From an uncultured Ruminococcus sp. (lineage in GTDB: Bacteria > Bacillota > Clostridia > Oscillospirales > Ruminococcaceae), in contig CAMWRL010000031.1 in NCBI GenBank assembly GCA_947176685.1, forward strand, positions 1 to 13,281: 13,281 nucleotides of DNA. Reading direction: 5' to 3'. Under the pieces are notes generated by a model that was not told the DNA's origin, did not search any database, and worked only from the letters and a program-made list of their open reading frames with translations. The translations under genes were made by a program, and so were the position numbers. Within the stretch, counting starts at the first letter, position 1, and every line of letters starts with the position of its first letter. Positions 7,370-13,281 of the stretch are shown one piece after another.

Positions 7370-8265
7370 GACGCACCTCCCTGAGACTGTTCAATGATAG
7401 AAATAAGTTCATCAGCGTCTTCTGACGGAACGGGTTTTTCCGGCTGACTGTCGTCATAATCGTCGATGTCACTGAAATCCATATCGGGAAATTCCGATTC
7501 GCCTAAAAGGTCCTCAGCATCCGAGCCGTCGTCCTGATTGAAGCTTTCCGGTACGGGCAGTATAGCCGGCTCAAAGTCCGTCAAATCATCAGATATACCG
7601 GCTACAATTTCATCAAATACTATCTGTCCGTCATTGATGTTGATTATACGTCCTCCGAAATGTCTTACAAGGTCGTGTTCGTGCGTTACCATAAGAATTG
7701 TCGTACCCTGGTCGTTGATACCTTTCAGCAGCTCAACTATTTCATATGACAGTTCAGGGTCAATATTGCCGGTCGGTTCATCAGCGATTATAAGCTGGGG
7801 GTCGTTGACCAATGCTCTTGCAATTGCCACACGCTGCATCTCACCGCCTGAGAGTTCGTCCGGATAGGAGTTGGCTTTTTCCTGTAGTCCGACAAGTCCT
7901 ATAACGTATGGGACACGTTTCCGGATATGTTTTACAGGAGCGTCAATTACACGCATTACAAACGCTATGTTTTCATAGACGGTCATTGACGGAATAAGCC
8001 GGAAGTCCTGAAACACGAATCCCAATGTACGCCGGAACTCCGGAATTTTATTTTTTTTGAGGTTTTCAAGATTATAGCCGTTTACGGTGACCGAACCGCT
8101 TGTAGCGTCTATTTCCTTGAGAAGCAGTTTAATCATTGTACTTTTTCCCGCACCTGACGAACCTACGACAAAAGCAAAGTCACCGTCATTTATTTTCAGA
8201 CTGACGTTGTTCAGAGCGTCAACTCCGCTTGAATAAGTTACAGATACGTTTTTGAGTTCTACCAA
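7366..8265 (-). CDS. ftsE: Cell division ATP-binding protein FtsE with acidic C-terminal extension
   Basis: The cytoplasmic ATPase of FtsEX. ABC motifs are intact: Walker A GSSGAGKST (35-43), Q-loop in VFQDF (84-88), signature LSGGEMQ (138-144), Walker B with catalytic Glu in LIIADEPTG (158-166), and switch His195. The core ends near residue 222, the usual FtsE length. A tail of about 77 residues follows (223-299), rich in Asp and Glu, low in complexity and probably disordered; typical FtsE lacks it. The start is TTG (8265-8263) with AGGTG seven bases upstream; this gives the standard N-terminus MVELKNVSVTY, and no ATG fits. I see no separate promoter in the 65 bp upstream, so it may be read from the PucR-type gene. 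Confidence 0.95.
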   Translation of the reverse strand: MVELKNVSVTYSSGVDALNNVSLKINDGDFAFVVGSSGAGKSTMIKLLLKEIDATSGSVTVNGYNLENLKKNKIPEFRRTLGFVFQDFRLIPSMTVYENIAFVMRVIDAPVKHIRKRVPYVIGLVGLQEKANSYPDELSGGEMQRVAIARALVNDPQLIIADEPTGNIDPELSYEIVELLKGINDQGTTILMVTHEHDLVRHFGGRIININDGQIVFDEIVAGISDDLTDFEPAILPVPESFNQDDGSDAEDLLGESEFPDMDFSDIDDYDDSQPEKPVPSEDADELISIIEQSQGGAS

Positions 8266-8293
8266 ATATTTACACCTACCTTAAAATGTACAG

Positions 8294-8314
8294 GGCGGAC
8301 GGCAGACGTCCGCC
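8294..8314. other. GC-rich hairpin between the PucR-type gene and ftsE
   Basis: A perfect 8-bp stem, GGCGGACG (8294-8301) and CGTCCGCC (8307-8314), has a 5-nt loop. On the minus strand, the direction of both flanking genes, it is followed by CTGTACATTTT without a real U-tract, so it is a poor intrinsic terminator. On the plus strand a short ATTTTT follows, but no plus-strand gene ends here. It may be a partial terminator, an mRNA processing or stability element, or a relic. Confidence 0.5.
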
Positions 8315-8330
8315 GGATTTTTACGGGCGG

Positions 8331-9416
8331 TCAGAATTTGACAGGGTTAGCGGAAAGGTATTTCTTGACCATAAGGGCTATTTTGAATATTATAGCGTGG
8401 TCAAATTCACGCAGGTCAAGACCTGTCAGTTTCTTGATTTTTTCGAGTCTGTATACAAGGGTGTTTCTGTGAACGAAAAGTTTTCTGGACGTTTCAGAAA
8501 CGTTGAGGTTATTTTCAAAGAATTTCTGTATAGTGAAAAGTGTTTCGTGGTCAAGGGATTCAATGCTTCCCACCTTGAAAACTTCGTGGAGGAATGTTTC
8601 GCAAAGAACTGTAGGAAGATGATAGATAAGTCTTGCGATACCCAGATTGTCATAACTTACAATAACCTTGTCCGTATCGAAAACTTTTCCGACTTCAAGA
8701 GCCATTTGTGCTTCCTTAAATGAGCGTGCAAGTTCCTTTACGCCTACAACGGGAGTACCGATACCAACGTTTACTCTTGTGTAAAATTCACTGCTGAGAG
8801 TGTCGGCAATAGAACGTGCAAGTTTTTCAAGGTCTTTGGAATCAACAGTGCTTTTGAGTTCCTTTACAAGTACTATGTCGCTTTCAGTGATATTGAAAAC
8901 GAAGTCCTTGTTTTTGTCGGGGAAAAGATTCTGTATAACGTCATATGCAGAAATATCGTTTGCAGAAATTATTCTGATAAGGAATACTGCACGGCTGATT
9001 TCTGCATTGAAATGGAGTTCACGAGCCTTGATGACAATATCACCGGGGAGAACGTTGTCAAGTATAACGTTCTTGATGAAGTTGTTTCTGTCATATTTTT
9101 CATCGTAGTACTGTTTGATGTTGGAAAGGGTGATTGCAAGTATACTTGCATATTTGGCGGCGGAATCGTCAACTCCCTCAACGAATACAGCGTAGTCAGG
9201 TTTTACTCTTGAACCGAACGGTTTATATGTAAAACCGTCTCTTATGAAGATATCGTGCGAATCGCTGAGGTCAAGCGATACAAATTCGTTGGTAGTGCCT
9301 ACTCTTGTCAGGTCACTACAGGCAATAATTGTTGCTGTTTCGTCTACAACGCCTATAGTTGCATCAATGGTGTCACGCATCTGATGCACTAAACCCTGAA
9401 ATAATCTGTTGGACAT
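8331..9416 (-). CDS. PucR/CdaR family transcriptional regulator
   Basis: A 361-residue cytoplasmic DNA-binding protein. The N-terminal part (about 1-110), with IGVVDETATIIACSD, resembles the sugar-diacid recognition domain of CdaR. A central GGDEF-like regulator domain (about 140-250) follows. The C-terminus is the PucR-type helix-turn-helix (about 305-335), with NVSETSRKLFVHRNTLVYRLEKI split over its two helices. The ATG at 9416 has GAAAGGA upstream. CdaR itself responds to glycerate-type ligands, but the ligand here cannot be told from sequence. The gene lies directly upstream of ftsE on the same strand with a 65-bp gap, so it could control, or be co-transcribed with, the division hydrolase genes. 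Two palindromes in its own upstream region suggest autoregulation. Confidence 0.88.
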   Translation of the reverse strand: MSNRLFQGLVHQMRDTIDATIGVVDETATIIACSDLTRVGTTNEFVSLDLSDSHDIFIRDGFTYKPFGSRVKPDYAVFVEGVDDSAAKYASILAITLSNIKQYYDEKYDRNNFIKNVILDNVLPGDIVIKARELHFNAEISRAVFLIRIISANDISAYDVIQNLFPDKNKDFVFNITESDIVLVKELKSTVDSKDLEKLARSIADTLSSEFYTRVNVGIGTPVVGVKELARSFKEAQMALEVGKVFDTDKVIVSYDNLGIARLIYHLPTVLCETFLHEVFKVGSIESLDHETLFTIQKFFENNLNVSETSRKLFVHRNTLVYRLEKIKKLTGLDLREFDHAIIFKIALMVKKYLSANPVKF

Positions 9417-9486
9417 AGAATTTAAATCCTTTCTCTTTATAAATAGGTATGGTTTTGTTTTTCAAGGACTTGTTAATAGTTTCCTG

Positions 9487-9533
9487 ATATATTACAGATT
9501 GTAACATATTTTCGGAGTCTATTTGTTAACAAA
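9487..9533 (-). promoter_or_regulatory. Candidate promoter and paired palindromic operators upstream of the PucR-type gene
   Basis: The 245-bp gap 9417-9661 is AT-rich and non-coding. It holds an imperfect palindrome, ATATATTACA-GAT-TGTAACATAT (9487-9509, one mismatch per arm), and a perfect one, TTTGTTAACAAA (9522-9533). On the minus strand TTGTTA (9532-9527) and TATGTT (9508-9503), 18 bp apart, could be a weak -35/-10 pair, so each palindrome would overlap one promoter element. This is inference from pattern only. Confidence 0.35.
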
Positions 9534-9589
9534 CTGTTAATTTTTTGATTTTTCATGTACGGAAGTTACAAATCGGGTTGTTAGTTTTT

Positions 9590-9622
9590 GATAAAAACTA
9601 CAAAACAAGTTACTGTTTTGTA
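9590..9622 (-). terminator. Rho-independent terminator downstream of argS
   Basis: On the minus strand, 39 bp after the argS stop, TACAAAACA (9622-9614) pairs with TGTTTTGTA (9607-9599) over a 6-nt loop, and GTTTTTATC follows. The stem is 9 bp, perfect but AT-rich. The U-tract is also one arm of a second perfect hairpin, TAGTTTTT-GAT-AAAAACTA (9582-9600), so the two folds exclude each other. Confidence 0.65.
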
Positions 9623-9661
9623 ACCGAAACGTAATTTTTATCCATACAGAATGTATTTTGA

Positions 9662-11431
9662 TTACATTTTTTCCGGTCTGTCGATGTTGAGTATCGAAAG
9701 AGCGTTGCGGAGTACCTGTCTTACTGCTACACAAAGCAAAGTTCTTGCGCTGACAAGTTCGGGAGTTTCGGCGTTCTTTACACTGCACGCATCATAAAAC
9801 CTGTGGAAAAGCGTAGCAAGGTCAATGGCATACTTTGTGATTTTTGCGGGGTCGTAAGTCTTTGCGGAAAGATTTATTTCCTTTGGAAGTGTAGCAAGGT
9901 GGCGTATGAGTTCAATTTCACGGGGATTGTCCAGAATATCAAGATTCGCCGTTTCGGGGATTCCGATTCCCTCTGAACTGAGGTTTGCAATAAGACTGCA
10001 TATTCTTGCGTGTGCGTACTGGACGTAGTAAACCGGATTCTGTGAGGACTTCTCAACAGCAAGGTCGAGGTCAAATTCAAACTGCGAGTTTGCTTCACGG
10101 AGATTGAAATAAAATCTTGCTGCATCAATCGGGATTTCGTCAAGGAGCGTTACAAGGGTTATAGCCTTGCCGCTTCTTTTGGAAAGCTTTACGGTTTCGC
10201 CGTTGCGGACAAGCCTTACCATTTGCATAAGTACAACATCAAGTCTGTCAGCGTCAACTCCCAGTGCCGTAAGTGCTGATTTGAGTCGTGGCACATAGCC
10301 GTGATGGTCTGCACCCAAGACATTTACAGCCTTGTCGAAATTTCTTGTAACGAGTTTGTCATAATGATATGCAATATCCGGCACAACGTAAGTCGGTATA
10401 CCGTTTGCACGTACAAGCACAAAGTCCTTGTCCACGCCGAAGTCCGTAGCCCTGAACCATACAGCACCTTCCTGTTCATAAGTATGACCGGTTTCACGGA
10501 GTTTATCCACTATACGCATTGTTTCGCCGGAATTATGCAGGTTGCTTTCTCTGAACCAGTTGTCATATACAATGCGGTATTTTTTGAGGTCACGTTCCAG
10601 TCCCTCGATATTCAGCGGAAGTGCATAGTCAACAAGTGCCTTGCGGCGGTCTTCTTCGGAAATGTTTTCCAGTTCAAAGAGGTGCTGTTTGTAGTAGTCT
10701 GCGGCGTGTTGGATTATGTCCGTACCTAAATATACGTCTTCGGGCATTTCAAAGTTCTGCCCCTCTCCGCTTCTGGAATAAATATCAGCACATAGTTTTT
10801 CCGTATCGCTGTGGCAGTCGTAAATTGCCTGCTGACCCTTTTCTGAACACAACTGCATATACCTGAGTGAGAGCGATTTGCCGAATTTCTGAATCTGGTT
10901 TCCTGCATCGTTTACGTAAAATTCACGTTCAGCGTGATAGCCTGCCCATTGGAGTACGCTTACGAGACAGTCACCGATTGCACCGCCACGGGCGTTGCCG
11001 ATGTGCATAGGACCTGTCGGGTTTGCGGAAACAAATTCTACAAGTATTCTCTTTCCCTTGCCATAGTCTGTTTTTCCGTAGTCGTCGCCCTCGTCAAGAA
11101 CGTTCTGCACAACATCGGAAAACCACTTTCTTGAAAGAAAGAAATTCATAAAGCCTGCTCCGGCAACTTCACAGCGGTCAAAGAGAGACTCTGCAAGGTC
11201 TATTTTTTCACAAAGGGCTTCGGCGATTTTACGGGGAGCAGTACGGAAAGCTTTCGCACACACCATAGCGGCGTTGGACGCAAAGTCTCCGTGCGACTTG
11301 TCAGCAGGAATTTCAATATTGAAATCCGGTACGGGTACAGCCGGAAATGTTCCGTCTGCTATAGTTTTTCCAAAAGCTTCCGTAATAAGCTGACGGAGCT
11401 GTTGAGATGCCTTGTTGATGTAATCTGACAT
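9662..11431 (-). CDS. argS: Arginyl-tRNA synthetase
   Basis: A 589-residue class I aminoacyl-tRNA synthetase that charges tRNA-Arg with arginine using ATP. The N-terminal Add-1 domain (about 1-110) is followed by the Rossmann catalytic domain with the HIGH motif as HIGN (143-146, within ANPTGPMHIGNARG). The second signature is the degenerate form common in ArgRS, KLSKRSG (415-421). A DALR-type anticodon-binding domain fills the last 120 or so residues. Length is normal. The ATG (11431-11429) lies one base after the DUF1934 stop, with an AGAAAGGA Shine-Dalgarno sequence inside that gene, so the two are coupled. This is an essential housekeeping gene with a terminator after it. Confidence 0.98.
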   Translation of the reverse strand: MSDYINKASQQLRQLITEAFGKTIADGTFPAVPVPDFNIEIPADKSHGDFASNAAMVCAKAFRTAPRKIAEALCEKIDLAESLFDRCEVAGAGFMNFFLSRKWFSDVVQNVLDEGDDYGKTDYGKGKRILVEFVSANPTGPMHIGNARGGAIGDCLVSVLQWAGYHAEREFYVNDAGNQIQKFGKSLSLRYMQLCSEKGQQAIYDCHSDTEKLCADIYSRSGEGQNFEMPEDVYLGTDIIQHAADYYKQHLFELENISEEDRRKALVDYALPLNIEGLERDLKKYRIVYDNWFRESNLHNSGETMRIVDKLRETGHTYEQEGAVWFRATDFGVDKDFVLVRANGIPTYVVPDIAYHYDKLVTRNFDKAVNVLGADHHGYVPRLKSALTALGVDADRLDVVLMQMVRLVRNGETVKLSKRSGKAITLVTLLDEIPIDAARFYFNLREANSQFEFDLDLAVEKSSQNPVYYVQYAHARICSLIANLSSEGIGIPETANLDILDNPREIELIRHLATLPKEINLSAKTYDPAKITKYAIDLATLFHRFYDACSVKNAETPELVSARTLLCVAVRQVLRNALSILNIDRPEKM

Positions 11432-11432
11432 A

Positions 11433-11870
11433 TTAAACTTGTCCTTTCTGGTTGGTATTCTGAATGGTTATTGTAATCTCATTGTCCGAAAGTTTCGAGG
11501 CGTTGAGGTCAAGGGTGTATTTCATATAAAGTCTGCCGTCTTCGTCAAGGGTATTTTTGATTGTATGAGTGTACACGCCTATCTGAAACATTCCGAACGG
11601 CGTACTGTACTGACAATAACTTTTCTTTCCGGTTTCAAGCAGCAGAATTGAATTTGATGTGCCTGTACGTGTAACAGAAGCTTCATTGTTGCAGATTACT
11701 TTCACACTTGTGACAGACCCCTCAAAGCCGGTAGCTTCAGTATCTTCGTAAGCAATTGTAACGCAGTTTTTATTATAGGTTATTTCAGCCGGAGTGAAGA
11801 GTTCGGATTCAGTTCTTTCATCGTCCTGTATCTGGACGCTTAACAGTGAAATCAGTTGTTTTGTTTTCAA
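11433..11870 (-). CDS. DUF1934 (YwiB-like) beta-barrel protein
   Basis: A 145-residue protein of the DUF1934/YwiB family, predicted to be a small calycin-like beta-barrel of unknown function. Family features visible by eye are alternating beta-strand patterns, an early YEDTEATGFEGSVTSVKV segment and a central STPFGMFQIGVYTHTI stretch. The family typically sits directly upstream of argS in Firmicutes, as it does here, which supports the call. The start is TTG (11870-11868) with AAAGGAG seven bases upstream; this ribosome binding site lies in the 15-bp gap after the Ddl-like gene. It would be translated from the same mRNA as its neighbours. No signal peptide is seen. Confidence 0.85.
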   Translation of the reverse strand: MKTKQLISLLSVQIQDDERTESELFTPAEITYNKNCVTIAYEDTEATGFEGSVTSVKVICNNEASVTRTGTSNSILLLETGKKSYCQYSTPFGMFQIGVYTHTIKNTLDEDGRLYMKYTLDLNASKLSDNEITITIQNTNQKGQV

Positions 11871-11885
11871 ATCGATACTCCTTTA

Positions 11886-12959
11886 TCAGTAACAGCGTTC
11901 GGCGTTTTCGACAGCGTTTTCAAGCAGTTTGTCAAGAAGATACGGATATGGAAATCCTAAATGGTTCATAAGTTTCGGGAAAACGCTGTTGTGTCTGAGT
12001 CCCGGTGCAACGCCTATCTTGTTGAGAAGTAACTGCCCGTCATCAGTGATGAACAGGTCAACTCTTGCAAAACCTTTGCAGTTGAGTGCCTTGAAGGCGT
12101 TGACGGCAGTATCACGGATATTTTTTTGTATTTCAATTGGAAGAACTGCCGGAATTGTCAAATCGTCACCGGAAACGGCATCGAAGTTGCTTGGATTGTA
12201 ATTGTTTGTATTGCCTGTTATCTCGCCTATATATGAGGAATACGGCGAATCGTATCCGAAAACGGCTACTTCAAATTTTCTGCCTTTTATGAACTTTTCA
12301 ACAACAACCTTGTTGTCGTTGGAAAAAGCAACTTTTACAGCAGAAATAAGCGATTCAAGGTCTTCCGCCATACTCGTACCGGCATCACTTCCGCTGTTGG
12401 CAGGCTTTACGATAAGGGGAAATCCGAGTTCAGCAGAAATTTTTTCGCATCTTGTGTCAATATCATTGAGTTCCCTCTGGGTAATCAGACGCCATTCAGC
12501 GGTTTTTATGCCGAAGTCGTCCATAACCATATGGGTGTGGGATTTGTCCATACAGGATGCCGCCGCAAGAAGACCGCTTCCCACGTAGGGTATGCCCGAA
12601 AGGTCAAGCAGACCTTGAATAGTACCGTCAGCACCGGATTTTCCGTGAAGTAAGGGGAATACTACGTCAATTTTGCGGACGGAAGCTTCACCGTTTTCAA
12701 TGATGATGATACCTTTGTGCAGGGGGTCGGGAGATATAACGGCAGAAGTGCAGTCGGGATTGAGTTCCCATTTACCGGACGCTATATCCGCAGCGTCTCC
12801 CGGATAGTAGAGCCAGCGACCTTTGCGAGTTATGCCGATACATATTACTTCATATTTGTCTCTGGGAATGTTCGCTATAACATCGGCGGCAGAAGCAAGT
12901 GAAAGTTTGTATTCACGAGAAACGCCGCCGAAAATAACAGCAGCCTTGATTTTAGCCAT
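11886..12959 (-). CDS. D-alanine--D-alanine ligase family (ATP-grasp) protein, degenerate active site
   Basis: A 357-residue Ddl-family protein with all three domains. The start is set by AAGGAG seven bases before the ATG at 12959 and by the usual N-terminus AAVIFGGVSREYKLSLASA; the longer frame back to 13022 lacks both. Conserved parts include the first-domain GGxSxE, VKP (184-186) and ARVD (298-301). Several normally invariant residues differ by eye: HGxxGED reads HGKSGAD (Ala110), GSSxG reads GSDAG (190-194), GRE reads GRK (Lys228), the omega-loop YxxKY is missing, and the magnesium motif NEINT reads NKIGV (Lys314, Gly316). It may be a pseudoenzyme, a regulator, or a ligase with another substrate. 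It heads the operon with ywiB and argS. Fold and family are secure; D-Ala-D-Ala ligase activity is doubtful. Confidence 0.85.
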   Translation of the reverse strand: MAKIKAAVIFGGVSREYKLSLASAADVIANIPRDKYEVICIGITRKGRWLYYPGDAADIASGKWELNPDCTSAVISPDPLHKGIIIIENGEASVRKIDVVFPLLHGKSGADGTIQGLLDLSGIPYVGSGLLAAASCMDKSHTHMVMDDFGIKTAEWRLITQRELNDIDTRCEKISAELGFPLIVKPANSGSDAGTSMAEDLESLISAVKVAFSNDNKVVVEKFIKGRKFEVAVFGYDSPYSSYIGEITGNTNNYNPSNFDAVSGDDLTIPAVLPIEIQKNIRDTAVNAFKALNCKGFARVDLFITDDGQLLLNKIGVAPGLRHNSVFPKLMNHLGFPYPYLLDKLLENAVENAERCY

Positions 12960-12965
12960 AAAATT

Positions 12966-13010
12966 CTCCTTCTCTGATAGTATTATATATGATATTTTAT
13001 CACATTTCAC
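12966..13010 (-). promoter_or_regulatory. Candidate sigma-70-type promoter and ribosome binding site of the Ddl-like/ywiB/argS operon
   Basis: On the minus strand a perfect TATAAT (12987-12982) lies 17 bp from a GTGAAA -35 candidate (13010-13005). Transcription would begin near 12975, leaving a short leader with AAGGAG (12971-12966) seven bases before the ATG. The -10 box is strong and the -35 weak. The -35 lies next to the point where the sequence turns host-like, so upstream promoter DNA may be missing. Confidence 0.6.
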
Positions 13011-13281
13011 AAGAAACTGCAAGTCTTTTTCAAGGAAATCTCAAAGAAAGCTTTTTCCCACACAGCTTCCATTTACCTGCAGCAGTTGGAATAAAGCAAG
13101 ATGCTGGGGAAATCCTTCAGCCAATGGCCTTTGAGATGCTGGCTTACTTTGGGCATGGCCTTGGGTACTATAAAAACAGATGCCTGCCCTCTTGGCTGCT
13201 CAATTCAGTTTTTGTTTCCTGCTCATGCAAAGGACTGTAGATCTGTAAGTCTACCCCTAAATAAAGAACCCTTTATTATAC
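13011..13281 (+). other. Vertebrate-like non-coding DNA, resembling a retroviral LTR fragment
   Basis: The last 270 or so bases do not look bacterial. They contain no CpG dinucleotide at all, whereas the flanking bacterial genes are full of them. On the plus strand a CCAAT box (13121-13125), a TATAAAAA box (13169-13176) and an AATAAA polyadenylation signal (13260-13265) occur in that order. They are about 45 and 90 bp apart, the arrangement of a U3-R region in an endogenous retrovirus LTR. No convincing coding frame is present. The exact junction cannot be fixed by eye and lies somewhere near 13000-13030. Most likely host (ruminant, rodent or other mammal) DNA joined artificially to the bacterial contig; which element or species cannot be told. 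Confidence 0.6.

Noticed and set aside
8286..8723. Plus-strand 145-residue open frame
   Set aside because: It is antisense to the helix-turn-helix end of the PucR-type gene, whose minus-strand frame has clear family motifs.
9436..9465. TTGAAA and TATAAA with an 18-bp spacer as promoter of the PucR-type gene
   Set aside because: A good match, but transcription would start near 9429, inside the Shine-Dalgarno sequence and about 13 nt from the ATG, leaving no working ribosome binding site.
12960..13022. N-terminal 21-residue extension of the Ddl-like protein
   Set aside because: The extension runs over the promoter and the ideal ribosome binding site, and it reaches into the host-like sequence.
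13099..13142. 9-bp direct repeat AGATGCTGG (13099-13107 and 13134-13142) as an attachment site or target duplication
   Set aside because: Too short, no element between the copies, and located in the host-like tail.
12989..13240. Plus-strand 83-residue open frame at the right end
   Set aside because: No ribosome binding site or recognisable protein; it lies in CpG-free, vertebrate-like DNA with Pol II signals.

Overview
The window looks like the end of a contig from a Gram-positive gut or rumen Firmicute, most likely a Ruminococcus or close relative in the Oscillospiraceae. This is an inference. It rests on moderate GC, AGGAGG-type ribosome binding sites with some TTG starts, Firmicute gene orders (ywiB-argS; ftsE-ftsX beside PcsB/CwlO-like hydrolases), and Thr-rich linkers like those of ruminococcal surface proteins. 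No rRNA, tRNA, CRISPR array, insertion sequence or prophage gene was seen.

Left part (1-1783, plus strand): a THUMP-type RNA methyltransferase, cut by the window edge, followed at once by comF. They converge on the next operon. A perfect 12-bp palindrome acts as a bidirectional terminator and also encodes the C-terminal Ser-Gly-Thr of both converging proteins.

Middle part (1764-9416, minus strand; transcription runs right to left): a PucR/CdaR-type regulator, ftsE, ftsX, two tandem PcsB-like coiled-coil M23 (LytM) endopeptidases, and an S41 (CtpA-like) protease. This reads as a division-associated peptidoglycan hydrolysis module. FtsE-FtsX would drive the extracytoplasmic coiled-coil hydrolases at the septum, and the S41 protease may trim or turn over envelope proteins. 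The distal M23 paralogue has gained a 112-residue tandem repeat arm, a poly-Thr linker, and a hairpin between its Shine-Dalgarno sequence and its start codon.

Right part (9662-12959, minus strand): a Ddl-family ATP-grasp protein, a DUF1934/YwiB protein and argS form a tight operon ending in a hairpin terminator. By eye the Ddl protein has lost several residues normally essential for D-Ala-D-Ala ligase activity.

Extreme right (about 13011-13281): the sequence changes character. It has no CpG at all, and a CCAAT box, a TATAAAAA box and an AATAAA signal spaced as in a vertebrate retroviral LTR or another Pol II promoter/3' end. It is most likely host DNA joined to the bacterial contig by misassembly or a library chimera. 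I found no clearly new multi-gene system. The points most worth checking are the degenerate Ddl, the SD-hairpin-AUG leader, the expanded hydrolase arm and the host-like tail.
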